Assembly (NCBI RefSeq): GCF_019511375.1
Contig: NZ_JAEUAO010000002.1
Span: forward strand, 558,001 to 622,000
Direction: 5' to 3'
Length of the DNA: 64,000 bases
Origin: Rhizobium herbae
GTDB lineage: Bacteria; Pseudomonadota; Alphaproteobacteria; Rhizobiales; Rhizobiaceae
The stretch's first letter is position 1. The number at the start of each line of letters is the position of its first letter. Positions 9,735 through 17,359 of this stretch are shown piece after piece. The notes beneath the pieces were generated by a model, which was not told the DNA's origin, did not search any database, and saw only the letters and a program-made list of their open reading frames with translations. The translations under genes and the position numbers were made by a program.

Positions 9735-10355
9735 ATGGCATTGACACACAAGCTGATTCTGGCCTCCGGTTCGCCGCGGCGTGTCGAGCTGCTCGCCCAG
9801 GCTGGCATCGAGCCGGCGCGCCTGATGCCGATGGATCTCGACGAGACGCCGAAACGCACCGAACATCCGCGTTCGCTGGCCTGGCGGCTGTCGTCCGAAA
9901 AGGCGCGCGCAGCGCTTGCAGCCATCAAGGGCGAGCCCGGCTGGGAGGGAAGCTACATCCTTGCTGCCGATACCGTCGTTTCCGTCGGCCGTCGCATCCT
10001 CGGCAAGCCGGAACTGGTGAGCGAGGCCTCGAGCGCGCTGCACCTCCTGTCAGGCCGCAGCCATCGCGTCTATACTGGTGTCTGTCTGATCACGCCCGAC
10101 AAGACCGTGCGCCAGAAGGTCATCGACACCAAGGTGCGGTTCAAGCGGCTCTCCAGCCACGATATCGACAGCTACCTCGCGTCGGGCCAGTGGCGCGGCA
10201 AGGCTGGCGCCTATGGCATCCAGGGCATCGCCGGCAGCTTCGTCGTCAAGCTGGTGGGCTCGTATACCAATGTTGTCGGATTGCCGCTGTATGAGACCGT
10301 GAGCCTGCTGATGGGCGAAGGTTATGACGTGCATGAAAGCTGGATGAAGGGCTGA
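9735..10355 (+). CDS. maf: Maf-like nucleoside triphosphate pyrophosphatase
   Basis: Maf-family enzymes hydrolyse non-canonical or modified nucleoside triphosphates (house-cleaning). The 206-residue protein opens with [14 protein letters not shown], the conserved phosphate-binding loop, followed by the ADTVV motif and [10 protein letters not shown]. The ATG at 9735 places this motif at the N-terminus as in the family; an upstream TTG in frame is unlikely. It is followed after four bases by yacG. Confidence 0.94.
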   Translation: MALTHKLILASGSPRRVELLAQAGIEPARLMPMDLDETPKRTEHPRSLAWRLSSEKARAALAAIKGEPGWEGSYILAADTVVSVGRRILGKPELVSEASSALHLLSGRSHRVYTGVCLITPDKTVRQKVIDTKVRFKRLSSHDIDSYLASGQWRGKAGAYGIQGIAGSFVVKLVGSYTNVVGLPLYETVSLLMGEGYDVHESWMKG

Positions 10356-10359
10356 CGCC

Positions 10360-10566
10360 ATGAGTTCGGAAGGAAACAAGAGCGCATCGAATGTTGCGCC
10401 GCTGCGCAAGACGGTGCCATGTCCGGAATGCCGGCGCCCATCGCACCGGGAACACTACCCGTTCTGCTCCGACCGCTGCCGCAATGTCGATCTCAACCGC
10501 TGGCTCACAGGATCCTATGCGATTCCGGTCGCCGACGATGAATCAAAAGCCGCAGACGAGGAGTAG
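10360..10566 (+). CDS. yacG: DNA gyrase inhibitor YacG (zinc-binding)
   Basis: YacG is a small zinc protein that binds GyrB and inhibits gyrase. The 68-residue product has the four zinc ligands Cys21, Cys24, Cys36 and Cys40 (CPEC…CSDRC), then the NRWLTGSYAIP segment typical of the family. It is the last protein gene of this block, four bases after maf. Confidence 0.95.
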   Translation: MSSEGNKSASNVAPLRKTVPCPECRRPSHREHYPFCSDRCRNVDLNRWLTGSYAIPVADDESKAADEE

Positions 10567-10613
10567 GGCAGTTCCGTGAATTTTTACGGATAGACGTTAT
10601 TTTTCAGGTGTTT

Positions 10614-10656
10614 GCACCAAATGACATTTTCCTGTCGAAAAAACGTCATTTGGTGC
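10614..10656. repeat. 12-bp perfect inverted repeat between yacG and tRNA-Phe
   Basis: The arms GCACCAAATGAC (10614–10625) and GTCATTTGGTGC (10645–10656) are perfect reverse complements separated by 19 bases that can pair further. It lies 47 bases after yacG. It is not followed by a T-run on either strand, so a simple intrinsic terminator is doubtful. An operator or a Rho- or processing-type structure is possible. Confidence 0.8.
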
Positions 10657-10757
10657 TGGACACCGCCGAACAAGATGTTATAACCCCGCTCGCTTCCGGG
10701 GCGCAGCCAACCGCCCCACGGTTCTTCAAGCGGAACCACTGCTGAAAAAGCAGGGAT

Positions 10758-10833
10758 GCCCGGATAGCTCAGTTGGTAGAGCAGCGGATTGAAAATCCGC
10801 GTGTCGGTGGTTCAAATCCGCCTCCGGGCACCA
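10758..10833 (+). tRNA. tRNA-Phe (anticodon GAA)
   Basis: The acceptor stem GCCCGGA pairs with TCCGGGC. The D-arm is GCTCAGTTGGTAGAGC, the anticodon arm GGATTGAAAATCC has anticodon GAA, and the T-arm is GGTTCAAATCC. The CCA end is encoded. The length is 76 nt. Confidence 0.97.
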
Positions 10834-10927
10834 TTTAAAATTTTCCCGTTGATTGTGATTGACCCTGGCGTACCAGAGAGCTTGGACTCAAAACTGGCAC
10901 CGTTGGTCCCGATCCGCTTGTGTATTT

Positions 10928-11062
10928 TCATTGCGGTTCTACCGTCGCCGGCGGGACGACCCCGCTCGTCGAAACGGGATTGTAGTAGGCGTTGTAGATC
11001 AACAGCAGCGCCAGGGCGAAGAACGCTGCGGTCAAGACCAGCAGGACCTCGCGCGCGGTCAT
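10928..11062 (-). CDS. 44-residue single-TM protein (hypothetical)
   Basis: The ATG at 11062 opens a 44-codon frame ending in TGA at 10928. The product has a short N-terminus (MTARE), one strong hydrophobic segment (about residues 6–23, leucine and alanine rich) and a Pro/Val-rich tail. It lies in line with three other small membrane proteins on the same strand, which supports reality. The ribosome-binding site is weak. Its size and shape resemble accessory subunits of respiratory complexes, but there is no specific match. Confidence 0.5.
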   Translation of the reverse strand: MTAREVLLVLTAAFFALALLLIYNAYYNPVSTSGVVPPATVEPQ

Positions 11063-11104
11063 TACCGGTCACCGGCGCACGATAGAAACTTGCAAGAGTG
11101 CGGC

Positions 11105-11272
11105 CTAGTCACGGAGCAGTTCCTTTCGCCAGGATCTTTCATCCATTCTATCTTGCTGGGTTAGTTTCAGTTCGGAATTGCATCGCCGGTTGCTGAACAT
11201 TCCGTAAGCGAGCGCAGAACCGATGATGGTAGCGCCGACGAGCAGGGCGAACATCCAGGTAGCGTAGTCCAT
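11105..11272 (-). CDS. 55-residue single-TM protein (hypothetical)
   Basis: The frame starts at ATG 11272, eight bases after a very strong GGGAGGTG ribosome-binding site. The protein MDYATWMFALLVGATIIGSA… has one N-terminal membrane segment (about 4–25) and a charged cytoplasmic-looking tail of about 30 residues. It is part of the small membrane-protein run. Its function is unknown. Confidence 0.65.
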   Translation of the reverse strand: MDYATWMFALLVGATIIGSALAYGMFSNRRCNSELKLTQQDRMDERSWRKELLRD

Positions 11273-11354
11273 GTCGCACCTCCCTTCGAACCGATAACGG
11301 ATAGAGCTTGCGGAAAGTTCCTGTGCTGCCGTGTGGGGCCGCAAGAGAGCAGTG

Positions 11355-11498
11355 TTACGAGGGGTCAACCACACTCTCTTTCGGATCGATCGTGCCGTCC
11401 GGCTCAGTGACACGCAAGCTGGCAAGGTAGACGAGGACGACCGCCAAGGCGGAAAATGCAATGATGGCGATAACTGCATGTTTGCCGTTGCGGACCAT
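11355..11498 (-). CDS. 47-residue single-TM protein (hypothetical)
   Basis: The ATG at 11498 follows GGAGGAGCG at good spacing. The product has a basic start (MVRNGKH), one membrane segment (about 8–28) and an acidic tail (TEPDGTIDPKESVVDPS). This layout suggests an inner-membrane anchor with a short exposed tail. A longer in-frame start upstream lacks a ribosome-binding site. Its function is unknown. Confidence 0.6.
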   Translation of the reverse strand: MVRNGKHAVIAIIAFSALAVVLVYLASLRVTEPDGTIDPKESVVDPS

Positions 11499-11725
11499 GA
11501 CGCGCTCCTCCATAGGGGCAACGGTTTTCGTTCGGTGTGGTTCCAGCTCGCCGCGACCTATCGACACGGGTGCTCATGACCGCCTTTCGACTGGCACGCT
11601 GACAGAGAAACGGGCGAGAGTTTCGTTGAGCTTTCGGATTCGAGACCACCCGCTTTCCAGCATAGCCGCTTGAGAAAATGGCGCGTGACGATGCCACCAG
11701 TGAAGCAGCAGGCAGCTTATGCCGG

Positions 11726-12127
11726 CTAGCCGCCGACGGGCGTCGGACGCGCAACGGTCGTCTCGCTGCTGAAAATGATGACTGCGAACAGCAAAACACC
11801 GGCAAAGACGATGAGCGACGCAACCGCGACAAGGGGCTCCAGCGAGGGGTTTCCGGTGAGCATGAAGTAGAGCGCCGGCACCAGCAAAGCGACACCCGCC
11901 GTGTAGACGGCATATTGGATCATGGCCAGCCGGCGTTCTGCCTTGGCGGGATTGAGGGCATGATATCCGCCGAAGATCGCCATGGTGACCCATCCGAGCA
12001 GGTTCGCATGAGCATGGGCACCGATCGCACTATGATCGCCTGCGATGGCCATGTGTAGGCCCATCGAAATCCCGATGATCAGGAAGGTGATGGCTGTTCT
12101 GAAATAAAGCTGAGCGACGCGTGGCAT
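11726..12127 (-). CDS. Small multi-TM protein resembling the N-terminal part of haem-copper oxidase subunit I
   Basis: This 133-residue protein has about four hydrophobic segments. The first two contain MGLHMAIAGDHSAIGAHAHANLLGWV. Its His-rich HAHANLLGW pattern resembles the early helices of haem-copper oxidase / NO reductase subunit I and small stand-alone relatives. The ATG at 12127 is preceded by GGGGGAAT; another ATG five codons upstream is possible. It leads, on the same strand, into three mini membrane proteins. It could bind haem or a metal through these histidines, but it is far too short for an oxidase. The function is inferred only loosely. Confidence 0.7.
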   Translation of the reverse strand: MPRVAQLYFRTAITFLIIGISMGLHMAIAGDHSAIGAHAHANLLGWVTMAIFGGYHALNPAKAERRLAMIQYAVYTAGVALLVPALYFMLTGNPSLEPLVAVASLIVFAGVLLFAVIIFSSETTVARPTPVGG

Positions 12128-12299
12128 TCTGGATTCCCCCATTGCTACCACGCTAATATTAGCATCGAATGGGATTTGCCGCGAAGAGCCAAACAGGCGC
12201 GCCGATGGAACTCCTCGCGCTTCGGCTGGTCTGCGCGCGTCCGGCTTGCCTTCGCGTTGATCTCCCAATTGGATGTCGAGGTTGAAGAGGGGCGTGCGC

Positions 12300-13517
12300 T
12301 TAAAATGCAAACACGTCGATCGGCTCGCCAAGTCCACGCAACGCATGCAAGCCCAGATTCTCAAGCTCCGCCTGGCATCCAGCCGCCTCGACGAAGGCGC
12401 GTGAGAGAAGGACGGGGCGCTTGAGCTCCTTGGTCAGGGCTTCCAGGCGCGAAGCGATGTTGACGGCCGGGCCAATAACGGTGAAGTCGAGGCGGCTGCG
12501 CGAACCGATATTGCCGTACATGACATCGCCCACATGGACGCCGATACCGTAGCCGAGGGGTGCATGGCCCTTCTTCAGGTTCTCCTCGTTCAGCGCCATC
12601 ATCGCGGCCTGGCCTTCACGGATGGCCTTGAGCAGGTCATGGCATGCACTGGCACTGCTGAGCGGGAAGATCGCGAGCAGGCCGTCGCCCATGAATTTCA
12701 GGATTTCGCCGCCGTGCCGTTGGATCGGCTCCGACATGGCATCGAAATAGCCGTTCAGGAGTTCTATGACGTCGTCGCGCGGCCACATGTCGGAGATGGC
12801 GGTAAAGTCGCGCAGATCACAGATGAGGATTGCCGCGCTCACAGTGACGCCGCTGCCGCGGGTGGTTGCCCCAGCAAGGATCTGTTCGCTGGCATGCGGG
12901 CCGACATAGGTTTCCAGAAGCGTGCGCGCCAGGCGGTTTTTCAGGCGGATTTCGCTGACAAGCGCGAAAGCGGGCAGCAGATCGGCCAGGAATCCAATCT
13001 CGGCATCGCTGAAGCCACCGGGCCTGTCGCTGGCGAAGGTGATGATGTGCTGTTTGCCCAGCGTGTGCTTCAGGTGCCAGGCAACATAGTCGGTATGCCC
13101 CTCGGCGCGGAGTTCGTCGTATAGCGGGTAGGGTAGAGCGTCGCCGAATGCTGGCTCGAGGCGCTGGCGCACGACGGTCGCACCGCTGTTGAGCTCGTTG
13201 ATCGGGCTGTTGCGATATTGGGCGGTGTCCTCGACGCCATAGCCGAAGGTGCGGATATCGGCTTCCTTCATGCCTTTCAGCCACAGGATCCGGGCGCCGA
13301 GCCATTGCGGGTGAAGTATGCGGAAATGCAGCGTGCCGCGCGATACCGGCACTCCGGCCTCGATGAGCTTGTCGCACATCTCCACGAAGATATTGTCGAT
13401 GAAGCGCTCATCGCGCGTCTCGGTCATCAGCCAATCGATGATGCCGCTGCTGTCGCCCGCCAGCAAGTCTGCGCTGCCAGGACGCAGTCCGGAAGTCGCA
13501 CTGGATGGAATTTGCAT
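12300..13517 (-). CDS. Class III adenylate/guanylate cyclase
   Basis: This 405-residue soluble protein has an N-terminal ligand-binding-like half (about 1–210) and a C-terminal class III cyclase catalytic domain (about 225–400). The metal-binding CDLRDFTAISD, FMGDGLLAIF and the transition-state VIGPAVNIASRLE (Asn and Arg) are present, so it should be active. The substrate-defining residues cannot be judged safely; cAMP is most likely. The N-terminal half resembles the regulatory module of many rhizobial cyclases. It is monocistronic as far as can be seen. Confidence 0.94.
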   Translation of the reverse strand: MQIPSSATSGLRPGSADLLAGDSSGIIDWLMTETRDERFIDNIFVEMCDKLIEAGVPVSRGTLHFRILHPQWLGARILWLKGMKEADIRTFGYGVEDTAQYRNSPINELNSGATVVRQRLEPAFGDALPYPLYDELRAEGHTDYVAWHLKHTLGKQHIITFASDRPGGFSDAEIGFLADLLPAFALVSEIRLKNRLARTLLETYVGPHASEQILAGATTRGSGVTVSAAILICDLRDFTAISDMWPRDDVIELLNGYFDAMSEPIQRHGGEILKFMGDGLLAIFPLSSASACHDLLKAIREGQAAMMALNEENLKKGHAPLGYGIGVHVGDVMYGNIGSRSRLDFTVIGPAVNIASRLEALTKELKRPVLLSRAFVEAAGCQAELENLGLHALRGLGEPIDVFAF

Positions 13518-13687
13518 AACGACACCCCGTCATGATCGTTGGCGCTCAGGATTGCAAACTTAATCACGCCGAGATCGGAATACCAGTGTGGGATGTGCCT
13601 TAAGTGTCTGAAGCTGCGCCGCGTTGCCGATCGTCAAACGGCTCAGAGAGGATTGGCCGGACGAGGCGAGCCCATCGATCAACAGAA

Positions 13688-13719
13688 TCGTGGCGCCGAT
13701 TGGTGAATCGGCGCCACGA
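13688..13719 (-). terminator. Hairpin downstream of glnII
   Basis: A perfect 13-bp stem (TCGTGGCGCCGAT paired with ATCGGCGCCACGA) with a 6-base loop begins nine bases past the glnII stop. The T-rich tract after it is poor (ATTCTGTTG), so it may be a weak intrinsic terminator or an mRNA-stabilising end. Confidence 0.65.
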
Positions 13720-13727
13720 GAAATCGC

Positions 13728-14768
13728 TTAGGCAGCAGCCGAAACGTTACCTTCGATCGGAACTTCCGAGATCGTCTTCAGGATCTGGGAGGCGATCTGG
13801 TAGGGGCAGCCCTGCGAATTCGGGCGGCGGTCTTCCAGGTAACCCTTGTAGCCGTTGTTGATGAAGGAGTGCGGCACGCGGATCGAGGCACCGCGGTCAG
13901 CAACGCCGTAGCTGAACTTGTTCCACGGAGCCGTCTCGTGCTTGCCGGTCAGACGCAGGTGGTTGTCCGGGCCGTAGACGTCGATATGCGCCTGCAGGTT
14001 CTTTTCGAACTGCGCCATAAGGGCTTCGAAGTACTCCTTGCCGCCGACTTCGCGCATATGCTTGGTCGAGAAGTTGGCATGCATGCCCGAACCGTTCCAG
14101 TCGGTGTCGCCGAGCGGCTTGCAATGGAATTCGATGTCGATGCCGTATTTTTCGCAGAGGCGAAGAAGCAGGTAGCGTGCCATCCAGATCTGGTCGGCGG
14201 CCTTCTTGGAGCCCTTGCCGAAGATCTGGAATTCCCACTGGCCCTTGGCCACTTCGGCATTGATGCCTTCGTGGTTGATGCCGGCTGCCAGGCAGAGGTC
14301 GAGATGCTCTTCGACGATCTCGCGCGCGACACTGCCAACGTTGGAGTAACCGACGCCGGTGTAGTACGGGCCCTGAGGAGCCGGATAGCCACTTTCCGGG
14401 AAGCCGAGCGGCCGGCCGTTTTCGTAGAAGAAGTATTCCTGCTCGAAGCCGAACCAGGCGTCTTCGTCGTCGAGGATCGTTGCGCGGCTGTTGGACGGGT
14501 GCGGCGTGACGCCATCCGGCATCATGACTTCGCACATGACGAGCGCACCGTTGGTGCGGGCCGGATCCGGGTAGATCGCTACCGGCTTCAATACGCAATC
14601 CGAGCTGCGGCCTTCGGCCTGCTGGGTCGACGAACCGTCGAAGCCCCACAGCGGAAGCTGTTCGAGCGTGGGGAACGTTTCGAATTCCTTGATCTGCGTC
14701 TTACCGCGAAGATTCGGTACCGGTGTATAACCATCGAGCCAGATGTACTCGAGCTTGTATTTCGTCAT
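13728..14768 (-). CDS. glnII: Glutamine synthetase type II
   Basis: GSII condenses ammonium and glutamate to glutamine with ATP. Rhizobia carry this eukaryote-like octameric enzyme besides GSI. The 346-residue protein has the beta-grasp GFDGSSTQQAEGRSSDCVL-type segment, the ATP/glutamate-binding FGFEQEYFF and KGQWEFQ segments, and the NGSGMHANFSTKHMR motif. The ATG at 14768 gives MTKYKLEYIWLDG, the usual start, after AGAGG. A -24/-12 promoter lies about 85 bases upstream, and divergent gstI lies on the other side, as in Rhizobium leguminosarum, where NtrC controls both. Unlike GSI, this form is not expected to be adenylylated. Confidence 0.98.
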   Translation of the reverse strand: MTKYKLEYIWLDGYTPVPNLRGKTQIKEFETFPTLEQLPLWGFDGSSTQQAEGRSSDCVLKPVAIYPDPARTNGALVMCEVMMPDGVTPHPSNSRATILDDEDAWFGFEQEYFFYENGRPLGFPESGYPAPQGPYYTGVGYSNVGSVAREIVEEHLDLCLAAGINHEGINAEVAKGQWEFQIFGKGSKKAADQIWMARYLLLRLCEKYGIDIEFHCKPLGDTDWNGSGMHANFSTKHMREVGGKEYFEALMAQFEKNLQAHIDVYGPDNHLRLTGKHETAPWNKFSYGVADRGASIRVPHSFINNGYKGYLEDRRPNSQGCPYQIASQILKTISEVPIEGNVSAAA

Positions 14769-14849
14769 TTCGAACCTCTCATGGGTTGATGATGCACAGC
14801 ACCAGGGAAGCCTGTACCGCGCTGCGCCGCCAACGGCTGGCGACACACA

Positions 14850-14865
14850 TGCACGGCGCGTGCCA
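14850..14865 (-). promoter_or_regulatory. Sigma-54-type (-24/-12) promoter of glnII
   Basis: On the minus strand the sequence TGGCACGCGCCGTGCA fits the -24 GG / -12 GC consensus (TGGCACG-N4-TTGCA) with one mismatch. It sits 82 bases upstream of the glnII start and agrees with the known NtrC/RpoN control of rhizobial glnII. Confidence 0.7.
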
Positions 14866-15129
14866 GTTTGCGGGCAATGCCTGATCTGGAGGCTGAAACG
14901 GGAAACTCCGGCGCCGATTGGGTTAAGGGAGGCCCGGGATCGCCCGGAAACGTGAAATCACTGGCAAAATTGGGCTTTTTCCGCCGATGGAAGGCGATTT
15001 TTCCTGATTTTGTGGCTTCGGCTCAACGAAAACCGCCGGCTTTGCGCAAAATTTACGCAGGATCTGCGGCAATTTGACTGGCGTGCAAACGCTTAAAATT
15101 TGTGACGAAAATCTCGCAAGACCGTCCAT

Positions 15130-15156
15130 GCCTAAAAAATGGCCTATTTTTTAGGC
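15130..15156. repeat. AT-rich palindrome in the glnII–gstI intergenic region
   Basis: The arms GCCTAAAAAAT (15130–15140) and ATTTTTTAGGC (15146–15156) are perfect inverted repeats around GGCCT. The element lies about 100 bases ahead of gstI in a 490-base divergent region. It may be a protein-binding site for nitrogen control or a short-transcript terminator. Confidence 0.75.
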
Positions 15157-15258
15157 TTTGTGTATTTTTTTTAATCAATCCGCGCAAAACCCGCGCAACT
15201 CTGCTATGGTCATGAAATTCGACCCCCGGACAGGCTCCGAAACAAAGAAAGTCGATTC

Positions 15259-15450
15259 ATGGCAATGATTTCTGCAGGCGAGACCGCCACGATCTTCGAA
15301 TTCCCCGCTGGTGGCCGGAAATTGGGGGGACGCCGCTTCGATCAGGCGGGCACGGTCACTGATTTTCGCGCCAAGCAGCTTCCGGTGGTCGATTACAGCA
15401 ACTGGTACCACGAAGAAGCGCTTCGCGAAGAGCAGGCGCCGAAGTCCTGA
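15259..15450 (+). CDS. gstI: Glutamine synthetase translational inhibitor GstI (DUF2735)
   Basis: In Rhizobium leguminosarum GstI is a 63-residue protein that blocks translation of glnII, and gstI is transcribed divergently from glnII under NtrC repression. Here the product is also 63 residues, in the same divergent arrangement, and shows the DUF2735 pattern (TATIFEFP, RRF, VVDYSNWYHEEA). The start follows an AAAGAAAG-type site. Identification rests on length, family pattern and context together. Confidence 0.9.
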   Translation: MAMISAGETATIFEFPAGGRKLGGRRFDQAGTVTDFRAKQLPVVDYSNWYHEEALREEQAPKS

Positions 15451-15845
15451 TCAGGACGGAAGCCCGTTCAGCCTTTCTCGACCATGCCGCTTCAGCAGAG
15501 CACCGCGTTTGCGCGTTGATGATAATCCGCGTGATACGATTGGCTGATTGAGAACGCCCCCCTCAACACACCTGAAAGCCTGATCCTTCGACTCTCGGAG
15601 AGCTTTCCGCGGTCAGTCGCGCAGCATATGGTTAACAAATGCAACCGCTCGAGCGAATGTGACGCTATTTTAACAGGTTAGGCGCAAATTAAGGCAGAAT
15701 CGCCTTTCGACCGGATCAAAACCGCGGCCGGTCCGTTATTCGAGAGGAGGTCAGCGTTTCGGCAGGCATGCCGGGCGGGCGAAGATCGCCGCAGGGCGGA
15801 ACCAAAAGGGCCGCGTTGGTCCTGCCGAGGGAAAGGATGTTCGGC
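15451..15845. other. Intergenic region, no gene seen
   Basis: This stretch of about 395 bases after gstI contains no supported frame on either strand. The TTAACA- and GTTAAC-containing part (15630–15690) is more AT-rich and may hold a promoter for the following small ORF. Confidence 0.5.
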
Positions 15846-15932
15846 ATGGCTGATCACATCATGAAGACGCTTTTGAACATCATGGCCGCGCTGTCGCTCG
15901 CCGCCTTCATGGTTCTGTTCATCGTCCTTTAA
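15846..15932 (+). CDS. 28-residue hydrophobic peptide (putative small membrane protein)
   Basis: The ATG at 15846 is preceded at good spacing by GAGGGAAAGG and opens a frame for a short amphipathic start (MADHIMKTLLN) followed by a hydrophobic segment to the end (…LAAFMVLFIVL). An in-frame ATG three codons earlier is also possible. The ribosome-binding site and membrane-helix composition argue for a real peptide, but it is short enough to be chance. Confidence 0.4.
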   Translation: MADHIMKTLLNIMAALSLAAFMVLFIVL

Positions 15933-16051
15933 GCCCGCGACCGCTCGGCTGAGGGATAGAGACAGTACGCCTCCCATTCATCATGGGGAACAAGGTCGCC
16001 GATCCTGTCGAGCCAGAAAGGGAAACCCGCAAAACCCGCAGGAGCGACGCG

Positions 16052-16513
16052 TTAAAGATCCGATACGTCTATCCACTCCGCCGAGGAGAGGGCTGCCATA
16101 CGGTGGGGATTGATCTTCACGGCCGCGTGGGGTGCACCGGCAGCCGGCACGACTTCATCGAACGCCTTCAGCGAGATGTCACAATAGACCTTGTGAGGTT
16201 TCACCAGGCCAAAGGGGCAGACGCCACCGACCGGATGACCGGTTTCTTCCTCGACCTCGTCAAAGCCGAGCATGCGGGCCTTTGTAGCGAAGAGGGCCTT
16301 GTATTTCTTGTTGTCGAGGCGGGCATCGCCGCGCGTCACGATCAGGATAACCTCGTCGGCGACCCGAAGCGCCAGTGTCTTGGCGATCTGCGCGGGCTCG
16401 ACGCCATGCCCCTCGGCCGCCAGGGCGACCGTCGCCGTGCTCTGCGGGAGCTCGATGACGTCGATGTCGGGGGCTTTTTCGGCGAAGAACGACTTGACGG
16501 AGGCAAGGCTCAT
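16052..16513 (-). CDS. YbaK/ProX-family aminoacyl-tRNA deacylase
   Basis: This family hydrolyses mischarged aminoacyl-tRNA in trans, typically Cys-tRNA(Pro) or Ala-tRNA(Pro). The 153-residue protein has the KTLALRVADEVILIVTRGDARLD core, the lysine-containing KKYKALF segment and GHPVGGVCPFGL, a hallmark loop. The ATG at 16513 is preferred since upstream residues show no family character. The exact substrate cannot be chosen from sequence. Confidence 0.92.
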   Translation of the reverse strand: MSLASVKSFFAEKAPDIDVIELPQSTATVALAAEGHGVEPAQIAKTLALRVADEVILIVTRGDARLDNKKYKALFATKARMLGFDEVEEETGHPVGGVCPFGLVKPHKVYCDISLKAFDEVVPAAGAPHAAVKINPHRMAALSSAEWIDVSDL

Positions 16514-16631
16514 GGTGCTGCAGCAAGTTTGCTCGGATCCACGCCGCACACGCGGCCGATCCGGATATGTGGAGGAGTGACGGCAAATGCTCCGGGCGCT
16601 CAACCGTCACGTGAACTGTCCGGCGATACTT

Positions 16632-16820
16632 TCAGTCGTCGTTCGATGCGTCAAGATTCTCCGGACGAATACCTTCCTGATCGTGCGGCAGGTAACCGTG
16701 GCTGGTGAACCAGTTGACCAGGATGGCGGCGATGGCCTGGTTGCGGGTATCCATTCCCGGATGATCGGAAATGAAGGATTGAAGTGCTTGTTCGATCCGG
16801 GGATCATAGAGGTCGGACAT
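16632..16820 (-). CDS. 62-residue hypothetical protein
   Basis: The start at ATG 16820 follows GGGAGTTACC. The small soluble protein opens MSDLYDPRIEQALQSFI and is acidic at its end (ENLDASNDD). No motif, membrane segment or known family is evident. It lies between the deacylase gene and a GlsB-type gene on the same strand. Confidence 0.65.
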   Translation of the reverse strand: MSDLYDPRIEQALQSFISDHPGMDTRNQAIAAILVNWFTSHGYLPHDQEGIRPENLDASNDD

Positions 16821-16893
16821 GGTAACTCCCAACTGCAATTGGCGGGGTGCACCGGCTTTCCTTCCGGAAAACCGGTACCCCATTTTCGGTTCG

Positions 16894-17148
16894 TCAAGCG
16901 CTCTTGACGATGCGGATCAACATCAGAAGGATGATGGCGCCGATCGTCGAATGAATGATGGCGGCAAGGATGCCGCTGCCGATGCTGATGCCGAGATAGG
17001 GGAAGAGCGCCCCGGCAATGAAGGCGCCGACGATGCCGACAACGATGTTGCCGATCAGGCCGAAGCCGAAACCCGAGACGATCAAACCTGCAAGCCAGCC
17101 GGCAATGGCGCCGACGATCAGAAAAACGACGATGCTTTCGATACCCAT
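16894..17148 (-). CDS. GlsB/YeaQ/YmgE family stress-response membrane protein
   Basis: This 84-residue protein has three hydrophobic segments rich in Gly and Ile. The GAIAGWLAGLIV opening and the GNIVVGIVGAFIAGALFPYLG core are the hallmark of the transglycosylase-associated (YeaQ/YmgE) family. These inner-membrane proteins are induced by stress; their biochemical role is not settled. Confidence 0.92.
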   Translation of the reverse strand: MGIESIVVFLIVGAIAGWLAGLIVSGFGFGLIGNIVVGIVGAFIAGALFPYLGISIGSGILAAIIHSTIGAIILLMLIRIVKSA

Positions 17149-17310
17149 GGATGGTTCCTTTCCGTTGTATCCGCAGATGCAAGATAGAGCGAAAAAACAA
17201 CGACGTCAGAGGGGAAAGCGAATCTTCGAAGTTTTTTGCTTTCAATAGCTTGAAAGACGGCGTGGAAACGGGATTTTCGATCGGGAGGGGCCAAAATCCG
17301 CGCGCTGGTT

Positions 17311-17341
17311 GAATAAAACGGCCCGGCGCCCGCGGGCCGTT
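17311..17341 (-). terminator. Intrinsic terminator of the rhaDI operon
   Basis: On the minus strand a 9-bp GC-rich stem (AACGGCCCG with CGGGCCGTT) and 7-base loop is followed by TTTTATTC, 19 bases past the rhaI stop. Confidence 0.85.
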
Positions 17342-17359
17342 GCGCGAATCAGTCGCGAC

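Noticed and set aside
10812..11072. An 86-codon minus-strand frame covering the 44-residue gene and the end of tRNA-Phe
   Set aside because: It overlaps the tRNA and lacks a start signal; the shorter hydrophobic frame in another phase is more plausible.
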